Of a DNA stretch of 64,000 bases, positions 26,228-33,648 are shown one piece after another. The notes beneath the pieces were generated by a model that saw only the letters and a program-made list of their open reading frames with translations, had not been told where the DNA came from and did no database searches. Where the stretch lies: positions 82,849 through 146,848 of the forward strand of contig NZ_FNEV01000003.1 of assembly GCF_900100295.1 (NCBI RefSeq), in the 5' to 3' direction. Within the stretch, counting starts at the first letter, position 1, and each line of letters opens with the position of its first letter. Made by a program: the position numbers and the translations under genes. Source of the DNA: Salimicrobium halophilum (GTDB lineage Bacteria > Bacillota > Bacilli > Bacillales > Halobacillaceae).

Positions 26228-27613
26228 TTAGAAGAAAAATAAGTGAGCCATTGCTGCGGCAATCGGCAGCGTGACGACTGTACGCTGCAGAAAGATGATG
26301 AACAGTTCGAACAGATTGATCGGGATATTCGACTTGATGAGAAGTACACCGATTTCTGACATATAAATGAGCTGGGTGAGTGCCATCACTCCGATCACGA
26401 AACGGGTGATTTCCGCTTCGATTCCACTCCCTATGACTGCAGGAAGAAACATATCTGCAAATCCTACAATCATTGCAGGTGCTGCCGCTTCTGCTTCAGG
26501 AAGCTGTAGCAGATTCAAAATAGGAATGAAAGGATAGGATAAATACGTGAAAATCGGTGTGAATTCAGCGATTACAAGGGCGATAGTTCCGAGGGCCATC
26601 ACAAGCGGAATGAGCCCGAGCCAGATGTCAGCCACGTGGAATAACCCTTTCTTCACGACTTGTCCGGCACCTTTCACCTGATCCGCCTTTTTCACAGCAC
26701 GGTCCACGCCCCACCGGAATGTCGACCATCCCTCGGGTACATCTTCCTGAATCTGACGCCCGACCGGCGCATGATACGTCGTCTTCTTATTCGACAACGG
26801 CGGAATTCTCGGAATGACGATCGCCGCTATAATTCCGCACACAATCACTGTAGCATAAAATTGAACAAACAAGTGGTCGATGGATAGAAATCTTGCGATA
26901 ACGAGACTGAAAGCGATGGATGCAATCGAAAAGTTCGTTGCGATGATCGAGGCTTCCTTTTTCGTATAGTACCCCTGTTCATACTGTTGGGTGGTCAAAA
27001 GTACTCCTACCGTCCCACTTCCCATCCACGATGCCATCGCATCTACAGATGAACGACCAGGCAGCTGGAATAATGGGTTCATCACCTTCCTCACCATCGC
27101 TCCGATGAAGTCCATAAGACCGAACTCGAGAAGAAGCGGCATGAACAGACTCGCGAATAAAAACCATACCATCAGTACAGGGACGAGATCGTACAGAACC
27201 ACCACTCCGGTAAGGTCGGACCAGATCACTTCCGGTCCTACACTGAATAACGTCATCAGTGCAAAGATGGCACCAATGAAACGTAGCGTAATCCAGAACG
27301 CCCCGACGTCAAAAATAGCGGTCACGAACGCATTATTCTGATACGTGCTAGATGGAAAGAATTTGACTGCCAGACTTCCGACAGCAGAAATCCATAACAC
27401 CAATGTCATGAATGCCGGAATGTAAGGGCCGAGAGCAGCCTGAAGCCCATCTGCCATAACTCCCAGACCGATTGTCACCGTGTCATTAACAGATATAGGA
27501 ACAAGGAAAAGGAGAACACCGATGATGGAAGGGATAAGAAATTTGGATAATTGCTTCGGTGTGTATTTACCTGTATTCATTTCGTTTTCATTTTTCAATT
27601 GTTGTGCGTCCAT
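26228..27613 (-). CDS. YjiH-family membrane protein with Gate (nucleoside recognition) domains
   Basis: A 461-residue polytopic protein with roughly 10-11 hydrophobic segments. The combination of a middle GRSSVDAMASWMGSGTVGVLL motif and C-terminal PAMIVGFADMFLPAVIGSGIE is typical of YjiH proteins, which carry Gate-type domains related to nucleoside transporters. The transported substrate is unknown. ATG at 27613 follows TGGAGGCG with 8 nt; an ATG at 27628 overlaps that RBS and is rejected. It is the first gene of an operon with a class III aminotransferase, so a small amine or omega-amino acid is a reasonable but unproven substrate. Confidence 0.75.
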   Translation of the reverse strand: MDAQQLKNENEMNTGKYTPKQLSKFLIPSIIGVLLFLVPISVNDTVTIGLGVMADGLQAALGPYIPAFMTLVLWISAVGSLAVKFFPSSTYQNNAFVTAIFDVGAFWITLRFIGAIFALMTLFSVGPEVIWSDLTGVVVLYDLVPVLMVWFLFASLFMPLLLEFGLMDFIGAMVRKVMNPLFQLPGRSSVDAMASWMGSGTVGVLLTTQQYEQGYYTKKEASIIATNFSIASIAFSLVIARFLSIDHLFVQFYATVIVCGIIAAIVIPRIPPLSNKKTTYHAPVGRQIQEDVPEGWSTFRWGVDRAVKKADQVKGAGQVVKKGLFHVADIWLGLIPLVMALGTIALVIAEFTPIFTYLSYPFIPILNLLQLPEAEAAAPAMIVGFADMFLPAVIGSGIEAEITRFVIGVMALTQLIYMSEIGVLLIKSNIPINLFELFIIFLQRTVVTLPIAAAMAHLFFF

Positions 27614-27652
27614 AAGGTTCGCCTCCATTCGACTTTGGTTCGTTAATGACTA

Positions 27653-27681
27653 ATAATACATTCTCATGTATCTTTATGCAA
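27653..27681 (-). promoter_or_regulatory. Promoter of the yjiH-aminotransferase operon with embedded palindrome
   Basis: On the minus strand, TTGCAT (27681-27676), 17-bp spacer and TATTAT (27658-27653). A perfect palindrome ATACAT-TCTC-ATGTAT (27656-27671) fills most of the spacer and part of the -10, a good position for a repressor. Confidence 0.6.
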
Positions 27682-27712
27682 TAGTTTTTTCGAAAGAAAC
27701 TTATCTTTAGGT

Positions 27713-27747
27713 CAAAATGAAAACACCCGTGAAAGATCACGGGTGTT
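27713..27747 (-). terminator. Terminator of the zinc-ribbon formamidase gene
   Basis: AACACCCGTGA (27722-27732) pairs perfectly with TCACGGGTGTT (27737-27747), followed on the minus strand by TTTCATTTTG. Confidence 0.9.
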
Positions 27748-27756
27748 AGAGTACAT

Positions 27757-29049
27757 TCAGTTGTAATGCTCTTCTACGATTCTTTCCAGGTTCTTCTTCT
27801 CAAGGTAGTGCTTCGGTGCCAAGAATGTCACCGTCACCATGCCGGGATGACGACCGATTTCGATAGACCCGGTGATAGTAGAGCGGTTCATCACTTCCGG
27901 AACGTCTATCCCGAAGGCTTTAGCTGCTCGCTCCATGCCTACTGTCGTGGCTTCGTTCAAGTCGGCTCCTGAGCCTATAAAAGATACAGGTAAGGAATCT
28001 TCGAACTCTTCTACGCCCCACTGCTTTCCGAGCGCTTTCGCCTGCTCTTTTTCTTTTTCAGAGAAAGGTTTGGCAAGATAAGGGAGGTCTTTTTCGACTG
28101 GTAAAAGGATCGGTCCTTCGATATCTATTTCTTTCAAGACTTCCACCTGCAGACTTACGATTCCGGAAACGTCTGTCGTATGACCTGCTATTTCACCATC
28201 TCCCTGCATCGCGTGCATATCCCCGAGGTAGACCCCTCCGCCTTCGACTTTCACCGGACAAATAAGTATCGCTCCTTCCCGCACCCTGTTGATATCCAGA
28301 TGTCCATCTGTACGGTCTTCGAGTTCTTCTTTCGTGAGCCCGTATTGGTGAGGAGCATCAATCAGGAACTGACCGAAATCGCCGGCATTGTGCGAATCAG
28401 GAATCGGACGTGACGGTGTGGTACCGAGTTGTCCAAGGAATGGTCGCAAGCGTGCCATAGCCCCGACGATATCATGAGGAGCGAATGTCACAACCGGGTT
28501 CTGGATCGATTCCTCGGGCGTTCCCATGTAATGCTTCGCGTCTCTTGCCGCCTTCTCAGCCGCAGATTTATTCAGCGTAAGACCGATATTTTTCTGCTGG
28601 TTGAAAGCGATCGTATAAGCATTGGTGAACACGAACGGCGTCACGTCCTCTCCGCATTCCTTACAGCGGATCGACTGCTGGCCAATGCCTTCGATGTATG
28701 TCTCTGGATTTTCCGTCCCGCAGCTTGGACACTTCCCGTCCACAAACGGGTCTCCCGTGAACCTTCCTTCTACAGGCTGGTCGTTGCCTGAAGCCGTAGC
28801 CATCGAAGTCACTTCGATCGACTGGATACGGATAGCGATAGCATCTCCTACTTCTGCTCCTTCTACGTACACGGGCCTGGTCACTTCATGTCCGCCTTTC
28901 AGTGCCGGGGTGATCATCGGCCCCCAACATCCCGGAGTCGTGTTGGCGACGATGTGCCCGCCGTCCCTGACCCTGTATTCCATCTCTTTCCCAGGATCAA
29001 GTACACCATCCGTGAACTTGTTGACATATACCGTCTGTTTCGCTTCCAT
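27757..29049 (-). CDS. Acetamidase/formamidase family protein with zinc-ribbon insertion
   Basis: A 430-residue FmdA/AmdA-family amidase of the long form. Family motifs include GHIVANTTPGCWGPMI, YVEGAEVGDAIAIRI, and GGGVYLGDMHAMQGDGEI. Between residues 105 and 133 there is a CPSC...CKEC pair (Cys107/110 and Cys129/132) that should form a zinc ribbon, absent from the short paralogue at 21443. Such enzymes hydrolyse formamide or short amides. ATG at 29049 has AAGGAG 8 nt upstream; the GTG at 29058 abuts that RBS. Its promoter overlaps a possible cre site, suggesting catabolite control. It lies just upstream of the yjiH-aminotransferase operon on the same strand but has its own terminator. Confidence 0.88.
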   Translation of the reverse strand: MEAKQTVYVNKFTDGVLDPGKEMEYRVRDGGHIVANTTPGCWGPMITPALKGGHEVTRPVYVEGAEVGDAIAIRIQSIEVTSMATASGNDQPVEGRFTGDPFVDGKCPSCGTENPETYIEGIGQQSIRCKECGEDVTPFVFTNAYTIAFNQQKNIGLTLNKSAAEKAARDAKHYMGTPEESIQNPVVTFAPHDIVGAMARLRPFLGQLGTTPSRPIPDSHNAGDFGQFLIDAPHQYGLTKEELEDRTDGHLDINRVREGAILICPVKVEGGGVYLGDMHAMQGDGEIAGHTTDVSGIVSLQVEVLKEIDIEGPILLPVEKDLPYLAKPFSEKEKEQAKALGKQWGVEEFEDSLPVSFIGSGADLNEATTVGMERAAKAFGIDVPEVMNRSTITGSIEIGRHPGMVTVTFLAPKHYLEKKNLERIVEEHYN

Positions 29050-29079
29050 GTGCTCCACTCCTTCGCAGTAATTATCTCA

Positions 29080-29108
29080 ATATTAAGATAAATGAAAGCG
29101 TTTTACAA
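29080..29108 (-). promoter_or_regulatory. Formamidase promoter with possible cre site
   Basis: On the minus strand: TTGTAA (29108-29103), 17 bp, TAATAT (29085-29080). TGAAAGCGTTTTAC (29093-29106) matches the CcpA site consensus except at its last two positions and covers the -35. An inverted repeat TTATCT...AGATAA (29072-29091) spans the -10. Confidence 0.5.
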
Positions 29109-29168
29109 TTAAACTGACTTTTCACAAATATCTGTTCGGGGTATGAGGAGGGAGAGAGGAAGGTGCTT

Positions 29169-29618
29169 ATGCTTGAGTTATTGATTACACACATCCCTTC
29201 AACGATGCTCCATATATTGACCGGCATGCTCGTCGCAGATGTCTTATTCCGAGGGCCTGCTTTTCCCTATAGAGGAACGAGGCTGATTCTTCTGGGAGCA
29301 GTCGCCTTTCTTGTACTCATCCCGGATATTCCGAAACTATTCGGTGTGCTGTACGGTCATTCTCTCATTACTGTACCTCTGATCGCGATTGTTTTCGCTA
29401 TTCTGATGAGGACGATGCTCTCTATGACTTTATGGGGAATCTGGTGGCGTCTTTCCCTCGTCCTCATTGTCAGCTCTCTCGGAATCGATTATCTCGGAAA
29501 CGGCGTTCATCTCTTTTACCCGGTGAGCACAGATACGTACGGGGTTTCTATCATCAAATATGAATTCTTTTACATTCTTCCAGTCAGCCTGCTTCTATTT
29601 CTACAACTGAGAAAGTGA
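29169..29618 (+). CDS. Small polytopic membrane protein, possibly DUF457/YdjM-like
   Basis: A protein of about 149 residues with four to five hydrophobic segments and little else. HILTGMLVADVLF at the N-terminus, LVLIPDIPKLFGVLYGHSL in the middle and GIDYLGNGVHLFYPVS near the C-terminus keep His and Asp residues at positions reminiscent of the membrane-bound putative metal-dependent hydrolases of the DUF457 group (H...D-P...HS...D), but the match is loose. ATG at 29169 follows AGGAAGG; a GTG at 29163 is the alternative. It stands alone and ends at a terminator shared with the convergent PepSY gene. Confidence 0.55.
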   Translation: MLELLITHIPSTMLHILTGMLVADVLFRGPAFPYRGTRLILLGAVAFLVLIPDIPKLFGVLYGHSLITVPLIAIVFAILMRTMLSMTLWGIWWRLSLVLIVSSLGIDYLGNGVHLFYPVSTDTYGVSIIKYEFFYILPVSLLLFLQLRK

Positions 29619-29622
29619 ATAG

Positions 29623-29655
29623 GAAAACCTCAGCTCTTCAGCTGAGGTCATTTCT
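29623..29655. terminator. Bidirectional terminator between membrane protein and PepSY gene
   Basis: ACCTCAGCT (29627-29635) pairs with AGCTGAGGT (29640-29648) over a CTTC loop, flanked by A and T tracts. Confidence 0.85.
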
Positions 29656-30145
29656 CTTCCTGTTCGAACTCGAGGACTTCACCGGTCTGCCCATGGATAG
29701 TAAGCTCATACTCTGTATTCCCGTCCTTCACTTCCACTTCATAGTGACCGTCATCGATCTCAAATTCTGTGATGGAGCCTGATGCTTCTTCTTTGGCGAT
29801 CGTTTTGGCTTCTTCTTCGCTCAACGTTCTTTCACCGGTATATTCTTTGTCTTCTCCATCGTGATCCATTTCCGTAATGGACCCTTCATTCGCATCAATG
29901 TCTACGTCAAGCTGCTTTCCTTCTTCAGTCGTTCCTTTCACTTCATAGACCGCCCGGCCATCATCGTCGTCTCTCTTCACACTATCCACGGTAAAACCCT
30001 GCATTTCTTCCTGTACGATCTTCGTCGCTTCCTCTTCAGATAGATCCACCGGACCGCTATTTTCATTGGTGAGTGCATTCACGCTGAAGGCCCCGCCACC
30101 TATAAGAACCGCTGTTCCTAAACCGATCAACCATTTATTTCTCAT
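29648..30145 (-). CDS. PepSY-domain exported protein (second copy)
   Basis: A 165-residue protein with a single N-terminal membrane segment or signal peptide (WLIGLGTAVLIGGGAFSVNA) and two PepSY repeats. Each begins with a [LV]SEEEA motif (DLSEEEATKIVQEEM and TLSEEEAKTIAKEEA) and ends in the [ID]-x-x-E-G-x-[IV] turn. It is very acidic. PepSY domains are thought to inhibit or modulate secreted peptidases or to sense conditions outside the membrane; YkoI of Bacillus subtilis is a similar protein beside a two-component system. ATG at 30145 has AAAGGA with 8 nt spacing. Direct TTCTCA repeats precede it (30208-30233). Confidence 0.85.
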   Translation of the reverse strand: MRNKWLIGLGTAVLIGGGAFSVNALTNENSGPVDLSEEEATKIVQEEMQGFTVDSVKRDDDDGRAVYEVKGTTEEGKQLDVDIDANEGSITEMDHDGEDKEYTGERTLSEEEAKTIAKEEASGSITEFEIDDGHYEVEVKDGNTEYELTIHGQTGEVLEFEQEEK

Positions 30146-30207
30146 TGTCGTCATCCTTTCTTTATTTGGTCATCTTCATCATATCTTCCGAATATGAAAA
30201 GAAAAGG

Positions 30208-30233
30208 AGAGAAACATGAGAATCTGATGAGAA
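30208..30233 (-). promoter_or_regulatory. Direct repeats upstream of PepSY gene 2, candidate response-regulator site
   Basis: TGAGAA at 30217-30222 and 30228-30233 (TTCTCA on the minus strand) are spaced exactly 11 bp apart; a third, imperfect copy (AGAGAA) is at 30208-30213. OmpR-family regulators typically bind such head-to-tail repeats. Confidence 0.5.
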
Positions 30234-30239
30234 TGTCGA

Positions 30240-30752
30240 TCAGTCGTCCCAGGTGATGGACATCACTTCTCCGTTAATCGCATGAATCTGAACTGTCGCT
30301 TCCCGCTCATCAGAACGTTCGATTTCTACAAGATAATAAGGGATATCCCCCTCTTGTTCGTAATCAATATCATCGATGGTTCCTGCCACCTCTTCTTGAG
30401 CGTTGATCCCGGCTTCTTCCTCTGTCAACAACCGTAGCGGCTCTTCCTCTGTTTCAGAAGGTGCCTCAGATTCTTTTTCGATAGCATTCTCCTCAAGACG
30501 CCTGACGTCTTCCACCGTAGCACTTTCTCTATCTATCGTAATAGCATACACTCCGGTATCCCGTTCAACAGTAGCGATAAAGCGCTCTTCATCTTCTTTC
30601 CATTCGAGAATCGAACCCTGATAGTGAGAAGTGACCAGATCACGTGCTTCTTCAGAATCAAGCGCTTCCTCCTGCCACGCCCCCATTACAAACCAGGAGA
30701 TAACTCCGAACACGAGAAGTACAAGCATGACACCTATTATCTTCCTGGACAT
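30240..30752 (-). CDS. PepSY-domain membrane-anchored protein (first copy)
   Basis: A 170-residue protein with one N-terminal membrane segment (IIGVMLVLLVFGVISWFVMG) and an extracytoplasmic acidic region holding two PepSY-like repeats (ALDSEEARDLVTSHYQG and LLTEEEAGINAQEEVAG, the second ending in HAINGEVMSI). It follows the histidine kinase gene by 45 bp but also has its own TATAAT and AGGAGG, with the ATG at 30752. Together with the following PepSY gene it is likely part of the regulon of the adjacent two-component system, and may act as its sensor partner or its output. Confidence 0.85.
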   Translation of the reverse strand: MSRKIIGVMLVLLVFGVISWFVMGAWQEEALDSEEARDLVTSHYQGSILEWKEDEERFIATVERDTGVYAITIDRESATVEDVRRLEENAIEKESEAPSETEEEPLRLLTEEEAGINAQEEVAGTIDDIDYEQEGDIPYYLVEIERSDEREATVQIHAINGEVMSITWDD

Positions 30753-30773
30753 GATCACTCCTCCTTTTCTATC

Positions 30774-30807
30774 ATTATAATGGGGAAAAATGAGAATTCA
30801 CTGAGAA
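30774..30807 (-). promoter_or_regulatory. PepSY gene 1 promoter with direct repeats
   Basis: On the minus strand a perfect TATAAT (30779-30774) has no good -35; the -35 region is covered by TTCTCA repeats (TGAGAA at 30791-30796 and 30802-30807, period 11 bp). This is the layout of an activator-dependent PhoB/OmpR-type promoter. Confidence 0.6.
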
Positions 30808-32144
30808 ACAGGGAGGGAGAGACGTACCGTTGTCCCATTTCCTTTCACGCTATCTATTTCCATCGTTCCTTCCAATACACGGGCAAGTTCTTTCGCAAGG
30901 GACATCCCGAGACCGAAGCCATCCGTCCTTGCTTCATCAGCCTGATAGAAACGATCGAAGACACGAGCGATCTGTTCCTGTGTCATTCCTATCCCATAGT
31001 CCGTAACTTCAATGAGTGCTCGATCCCCACTTCTGTGCACCTTGACTTCAATGGCGTCTTCACTATATTTACGCGCGTTATCAAGTAGAATAAAAACAAT
31101 CTGTTTCACTTTCTGTTCATCGGTTTCGAGGATGATCTTTTCATCAGCGGGATGAAAATCGATCCTTCTGTTGTACCCTTTTTCAAAAACTCCTGCCGAC
31201 TTCTTCAAAAGTTCATTCAGTTCCACGCTTTCAAAGTCTACCTTCAGCTGGTCCTCATGCCTTGCCAGCAACAACAACTGCTGCGTCAATTCATACATCC
31301 GTCCAGCCTCCTCATGAATCGCATCGACCGATTCCCGGAAGAGCTCTTCACCCTCAAGGCCGCGTCTTTTCAATAAACCGGCGTAAGAATCAATGACCGT
31401 CAAAGGAGTTTTCAATTCGTGAGAGGCGTTAGCTACGAACTGTTCCTGCTTCTCATAGTTGTCTTTCAGACGTTCCATCATGGAATTGAATGTTTCTGCC
31501 ATTTCCTGAAGTTCATCTTTGCTCTTCCCTTTTGTCTCAATCAGCTCAAATCTTCCGCTATGTCGTATTCGACGCATCGTTTGAATCAAAGAAGTGATCG
31601 GGCGTACAATCACTCTTCCTATCCATTTCGCTGAAAAATAGAGCGGGATCAGGGCCGATACAGAAACGATCACGAGAACCACTGCGAGTGTACTCAAATT
31701 CTCAGCGACAGACGATAAACGTTCATAGCGCTCCAGAACTACAACTTCTCCTCCCGTCCATATAATCGGTATGGAAGCTTTCGCATGAGGCTCCCCATCA
31801 ATATCTATGACTTCAGAAGCAGACTCCCTGGAGAACTCTGCATTCTCTTCCCTAAGATAATCGACCTCTCCGGAAGCAACACTCACTTCTACACGATTAT
31901 CAGGGAGGACGACGCGAAGCATACCGTTCACCGGCACATAGGCTCGAAAAAGGGACTCCGCTTCTGCCTGATTCTGGACACTGTCGACCTCTCTGGCGGT
32001 TCTTTCCAAGTCATTTCTCGCCTCTTCAAGTTGACTATTATAAGTCAGACGACTAAAGGAAAAGTAGATCGCCAGGCTGAATACAATCAGCAACACCGTA
32101 AACAATACCGTCGTAAACAGATGAATCTTCGTTGTAAGTCTCAT
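30798..32144 (-). CDS. Sensor histidine kinase (YkoH/ArlS-like)
   Basis: A 448-residue membrane kinase. Two membrane segments (about 10-32 and 150-172) flank an extracytoplasmic sensor of about 115 residues that is acidic. A HAMP linker follows (about 175-230), then HisKA with ASHELKTPLTVI (phospho-acceptor His242), and HATPase with N box LLDNARKYSE, G1 box DYGIGM and G2 box GFGLGMSLAK. Its 5' end overlaps the response regulator gene by 4 nt, so the two are translationally coupled. Neighbouring PepSY genes suggest sensing at the cell surface, as with ykoGH-ykoI of Bacillus subtilis. The signal is unknown. Confidence 0.9.
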   Translation of the reverse strand: MRLTTKIHLFTTVLFTVLLIVFSLAIYFSFSRLTYNSQLEEARNDLERTAREVDSVQNQAEAESLFRAYVPVNGMLRVVLPDNRVEVSVASGEVDYLREENAEFSRESASEVIDIDGEPHAKASIPIIWTGGEVVVLERYERLSSVAENLSTLAVVLVIVSVSALIPLYFSAKWIGRVIVRPITSLIQTMRRIRHSGRFELIETKGKSKDELQEMAETFNSMMERLKDNYEKQEQFVANASHELKTPLTVIDSYAGLLKRRGLEGEELFRESVDAIHEEAGRMYELTQQLLLLARHEDQLKVDFESVELNELLKKSAGVFEKGYNRRIDFHPADEKIILETDEQKVKQIVFILLDNARKYSEDAIEVKVHRSGDRALIEVTDYGIGMTQEQIARVFDRFYQADEARTDGFGLGMSLAKELARVLEGTMEIDSVKGNGTTVRLSLPVSQ

Positions 32145-32812
32145 GTCGGTTCCTTCATGACATAACCGACGCCACGGATTGTTTGAATCAAGGGTGTTCC
32201 GAATGGTTTATCCACTTTGTTACGCACGTATCTGATATAAACATCGACGATATTCGTATCTCCATAATAATCGTAGCCCCACACGTTTACGAGCAATTGC
32301 TCCCTGCTCATAACCTGGCGTTTGTGTTTCAGCAGATAAGCAAGCAGAGAAAATTCTTTCGCCGTCAAATCAATGAGTTTACCGTCTCTTTTCACTTCAT
32401 GGGTTACTTCATTCACTTCGAGATCCAGAATCCTCATGGCCTCCGAGCCATTCTTAGGACGGAGATTTGCCCGAATCCGCGCAAACAGTTCTTCCATATC
32501 AAACGGTTTGGTTACGTAGTCATTCGCCCCGAGATCCAACCCTTCCACTTTGTCTTTCACTTCCCCCATGGCGGTGAGCATGATTACAGGCGTCTCCTCG
32601 TCTCCTGAACGGATACGTCGAAGTACGTCCCTGCCACTCATTTCGGGTAACATGATATCAAGCAGGATAAGATCCCACTCCTGTTCTCTATATAACCTTA
32701 ATCCCTCTAATCCATCATAAGCTTTCGAGACTTCATACCCTTCGTGGGTCAATTCGAGTTCCAGGACCCTGGCTATTTTCTGTTCATCTTCTATGATAAG
32801 AATCCGTGTCAT
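32141..32812 (-). CDS. OmpR-family response regulator (YkoG/ArlR-like)
   Basis: A 223-residue regulator. The receiver domain (about 1-120) has acidic residues EDE at 8-10, phospho-acceptor Asp52 in LILLDIMLP, conserved Thr in VIMLTAMGEV and Lys in YVTKPFDMEEL. The C-terminal winged helix (about 128-222) has the family markers LTAKEFSLLAYLL and RYVRNKVDKPFGTPLIQTIRGVGY (short form: IQTIRGVGYVM). It precedes its kinase with a 4-nt overlap. The 11-bp-period TTCTCA repeats upstream of both PepSY genes are candidate targets. Confidence 0.93.
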   Translation of the reverse strand: MTRILIIEDEQKIARVLELELTHEGYEVSKAYDGLEGLRLYREQEWDLILLDIMLPEMSGRDVLRRIRSGDEETPVIMLTAMGEVKDKVEGLDLGANDYVTKPFDMEELFARIRANLRPKNGSEAMRILDLEVNEVTHEVKRDGKLIDLTAKEFSLLAYLLKHKRQVMSREQLLVNVWGYDYYGDTNIVDVYIRYVRNKVDKPFGTPLIQTIRGVGYVMKEPT

Positions 32813-32860
32813 CCCTTATCCTCTCCCTGTGTCCAATATGTAAATAGGATGAAAGGCTGC

Positions 32861-32896
32861 TTGTAAATAAAAACCCCGGAGTAATCATCCAGGGTT
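32861..32896 (-). terminator. Terminator of the lipoprotein gene
   Basis: AACCCCGG (32872-32879) pairs with CCAGGGTT (32889-32896), one G-U pair, followed on the minus strand by TTTATTTAC. Confidence 0.75.
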
Positions 32897-32923
32897 GATC
32901 CATCTGTTATTGAAAAATACCTG

Positions 32924-33565
32924 TCAGCCCGACTGCTCCACTTCTCCCATTTCCTCAAAGGCTTCCGGCAATCGGATTGTTTCGAATTCCTCTCCGGAAG
33001 CTTCATCAACGATGTGTATAACCGTGCTGTAACTCTCGGGATCCGCCCCATCGAAAAGCTGATAATACGAACCGAGTACTCCGACACCGAAAATGGCGAA
33101 CCCGTCAAAACTTTCTTCGTATTTCTTCCGTTCCACAACCATCGTGAACTCCGAATAGTCCTTATTCGCTGTAATATCGTTGATGGAAACATAATCGCCG
33201 CTTTCCCGTATGTCTGTCATTGCGGTTTCAATTTCCTGCTCCATTTCGCTCATCATTTCCTCATGCTTCGATTTCGACATCTTGTAAGTGATGGTTCCGT
33301 CTCCATTATTGACGACTTCTCCCACGCCTTCTTCCTCCGCACTGGCTTTCACTTCTTCGAAATCCGTCTCATCCATCTCGAACAGCGCCATCGGCATCGT
33401 CACTTCCACGTTGAATACCCCTTTATCGACAGCAATCGAGTCCTGTTCCTGCTGGGACGTTTCTTCCGTTTGAGGGCTCTCCTTCTCTTCTTCGGGTTCC
33501 GGCTCCGCCTCCTGCGTTGAACAACCAGCTACAAGGATCAGCCCCACAATCAGCAGTTTTTTCAT
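32924..33565 (-). CDS. Putative lipoprotein of unknown function
   Basis: A 213-residue lipoprotein: MKKLLIVGLILVAGC ends in the lipobox VAGC. A Glu-rich linker of about 30 residues (EPEPEEEKESPQTEE) precedes a folded domain of about 165 residues. The domain has a VFNVEVTMPMALFEMDE strand, a helical EMMSEMEQEIETAM stretch and a FTMVVERKKYEESFDGF segment. No family is recognised; the shape recalls membrane-anchored acidic lipoproteins common in Bacillaceae. It is monocistronic and its terminator lies in the region upstream of the response regulator gene. Confidence 0.75.
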   Translation of the reverse strand: MKKLLIVGLILVAGCSTQEAEPEPEEEKESPQTEETSQQEQDSIAVDKGVFNVEVTMPMALFEMDETDFEEVKASAEEEGVGEVVNNGDGTITYKMSKSKHEEMMSEMEQEIETAMTDIRESGDYVSINDITANKDYSEFTMVVERKKYEESFDGFAIFGVGVLGSYYQLFDGADPESYSTVIHIVDEASGEEFETIRLPEAFEEMGEVEQSG

Positions 33566-33648
33566 CGGGCAGCCTCCTCCCTCTTTTCCTTTATTATACT
33601 ATGTTTCCCTCAGAAGAGCACCTCCATAGATAAGTCCCAGTCATGCTT

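Noticed and set aside
29093-29106. Perfect cre site
   Set aside because: The last two positions differ from the consensus, so it is kept only as a possible site within the promoter entry.
29140-29165. Sigma-B promoter (GGGTAT near 29140) before the small membrane protein
   Set aside because: No GTTTAA-like -35 at the required 12-15 bp distance.
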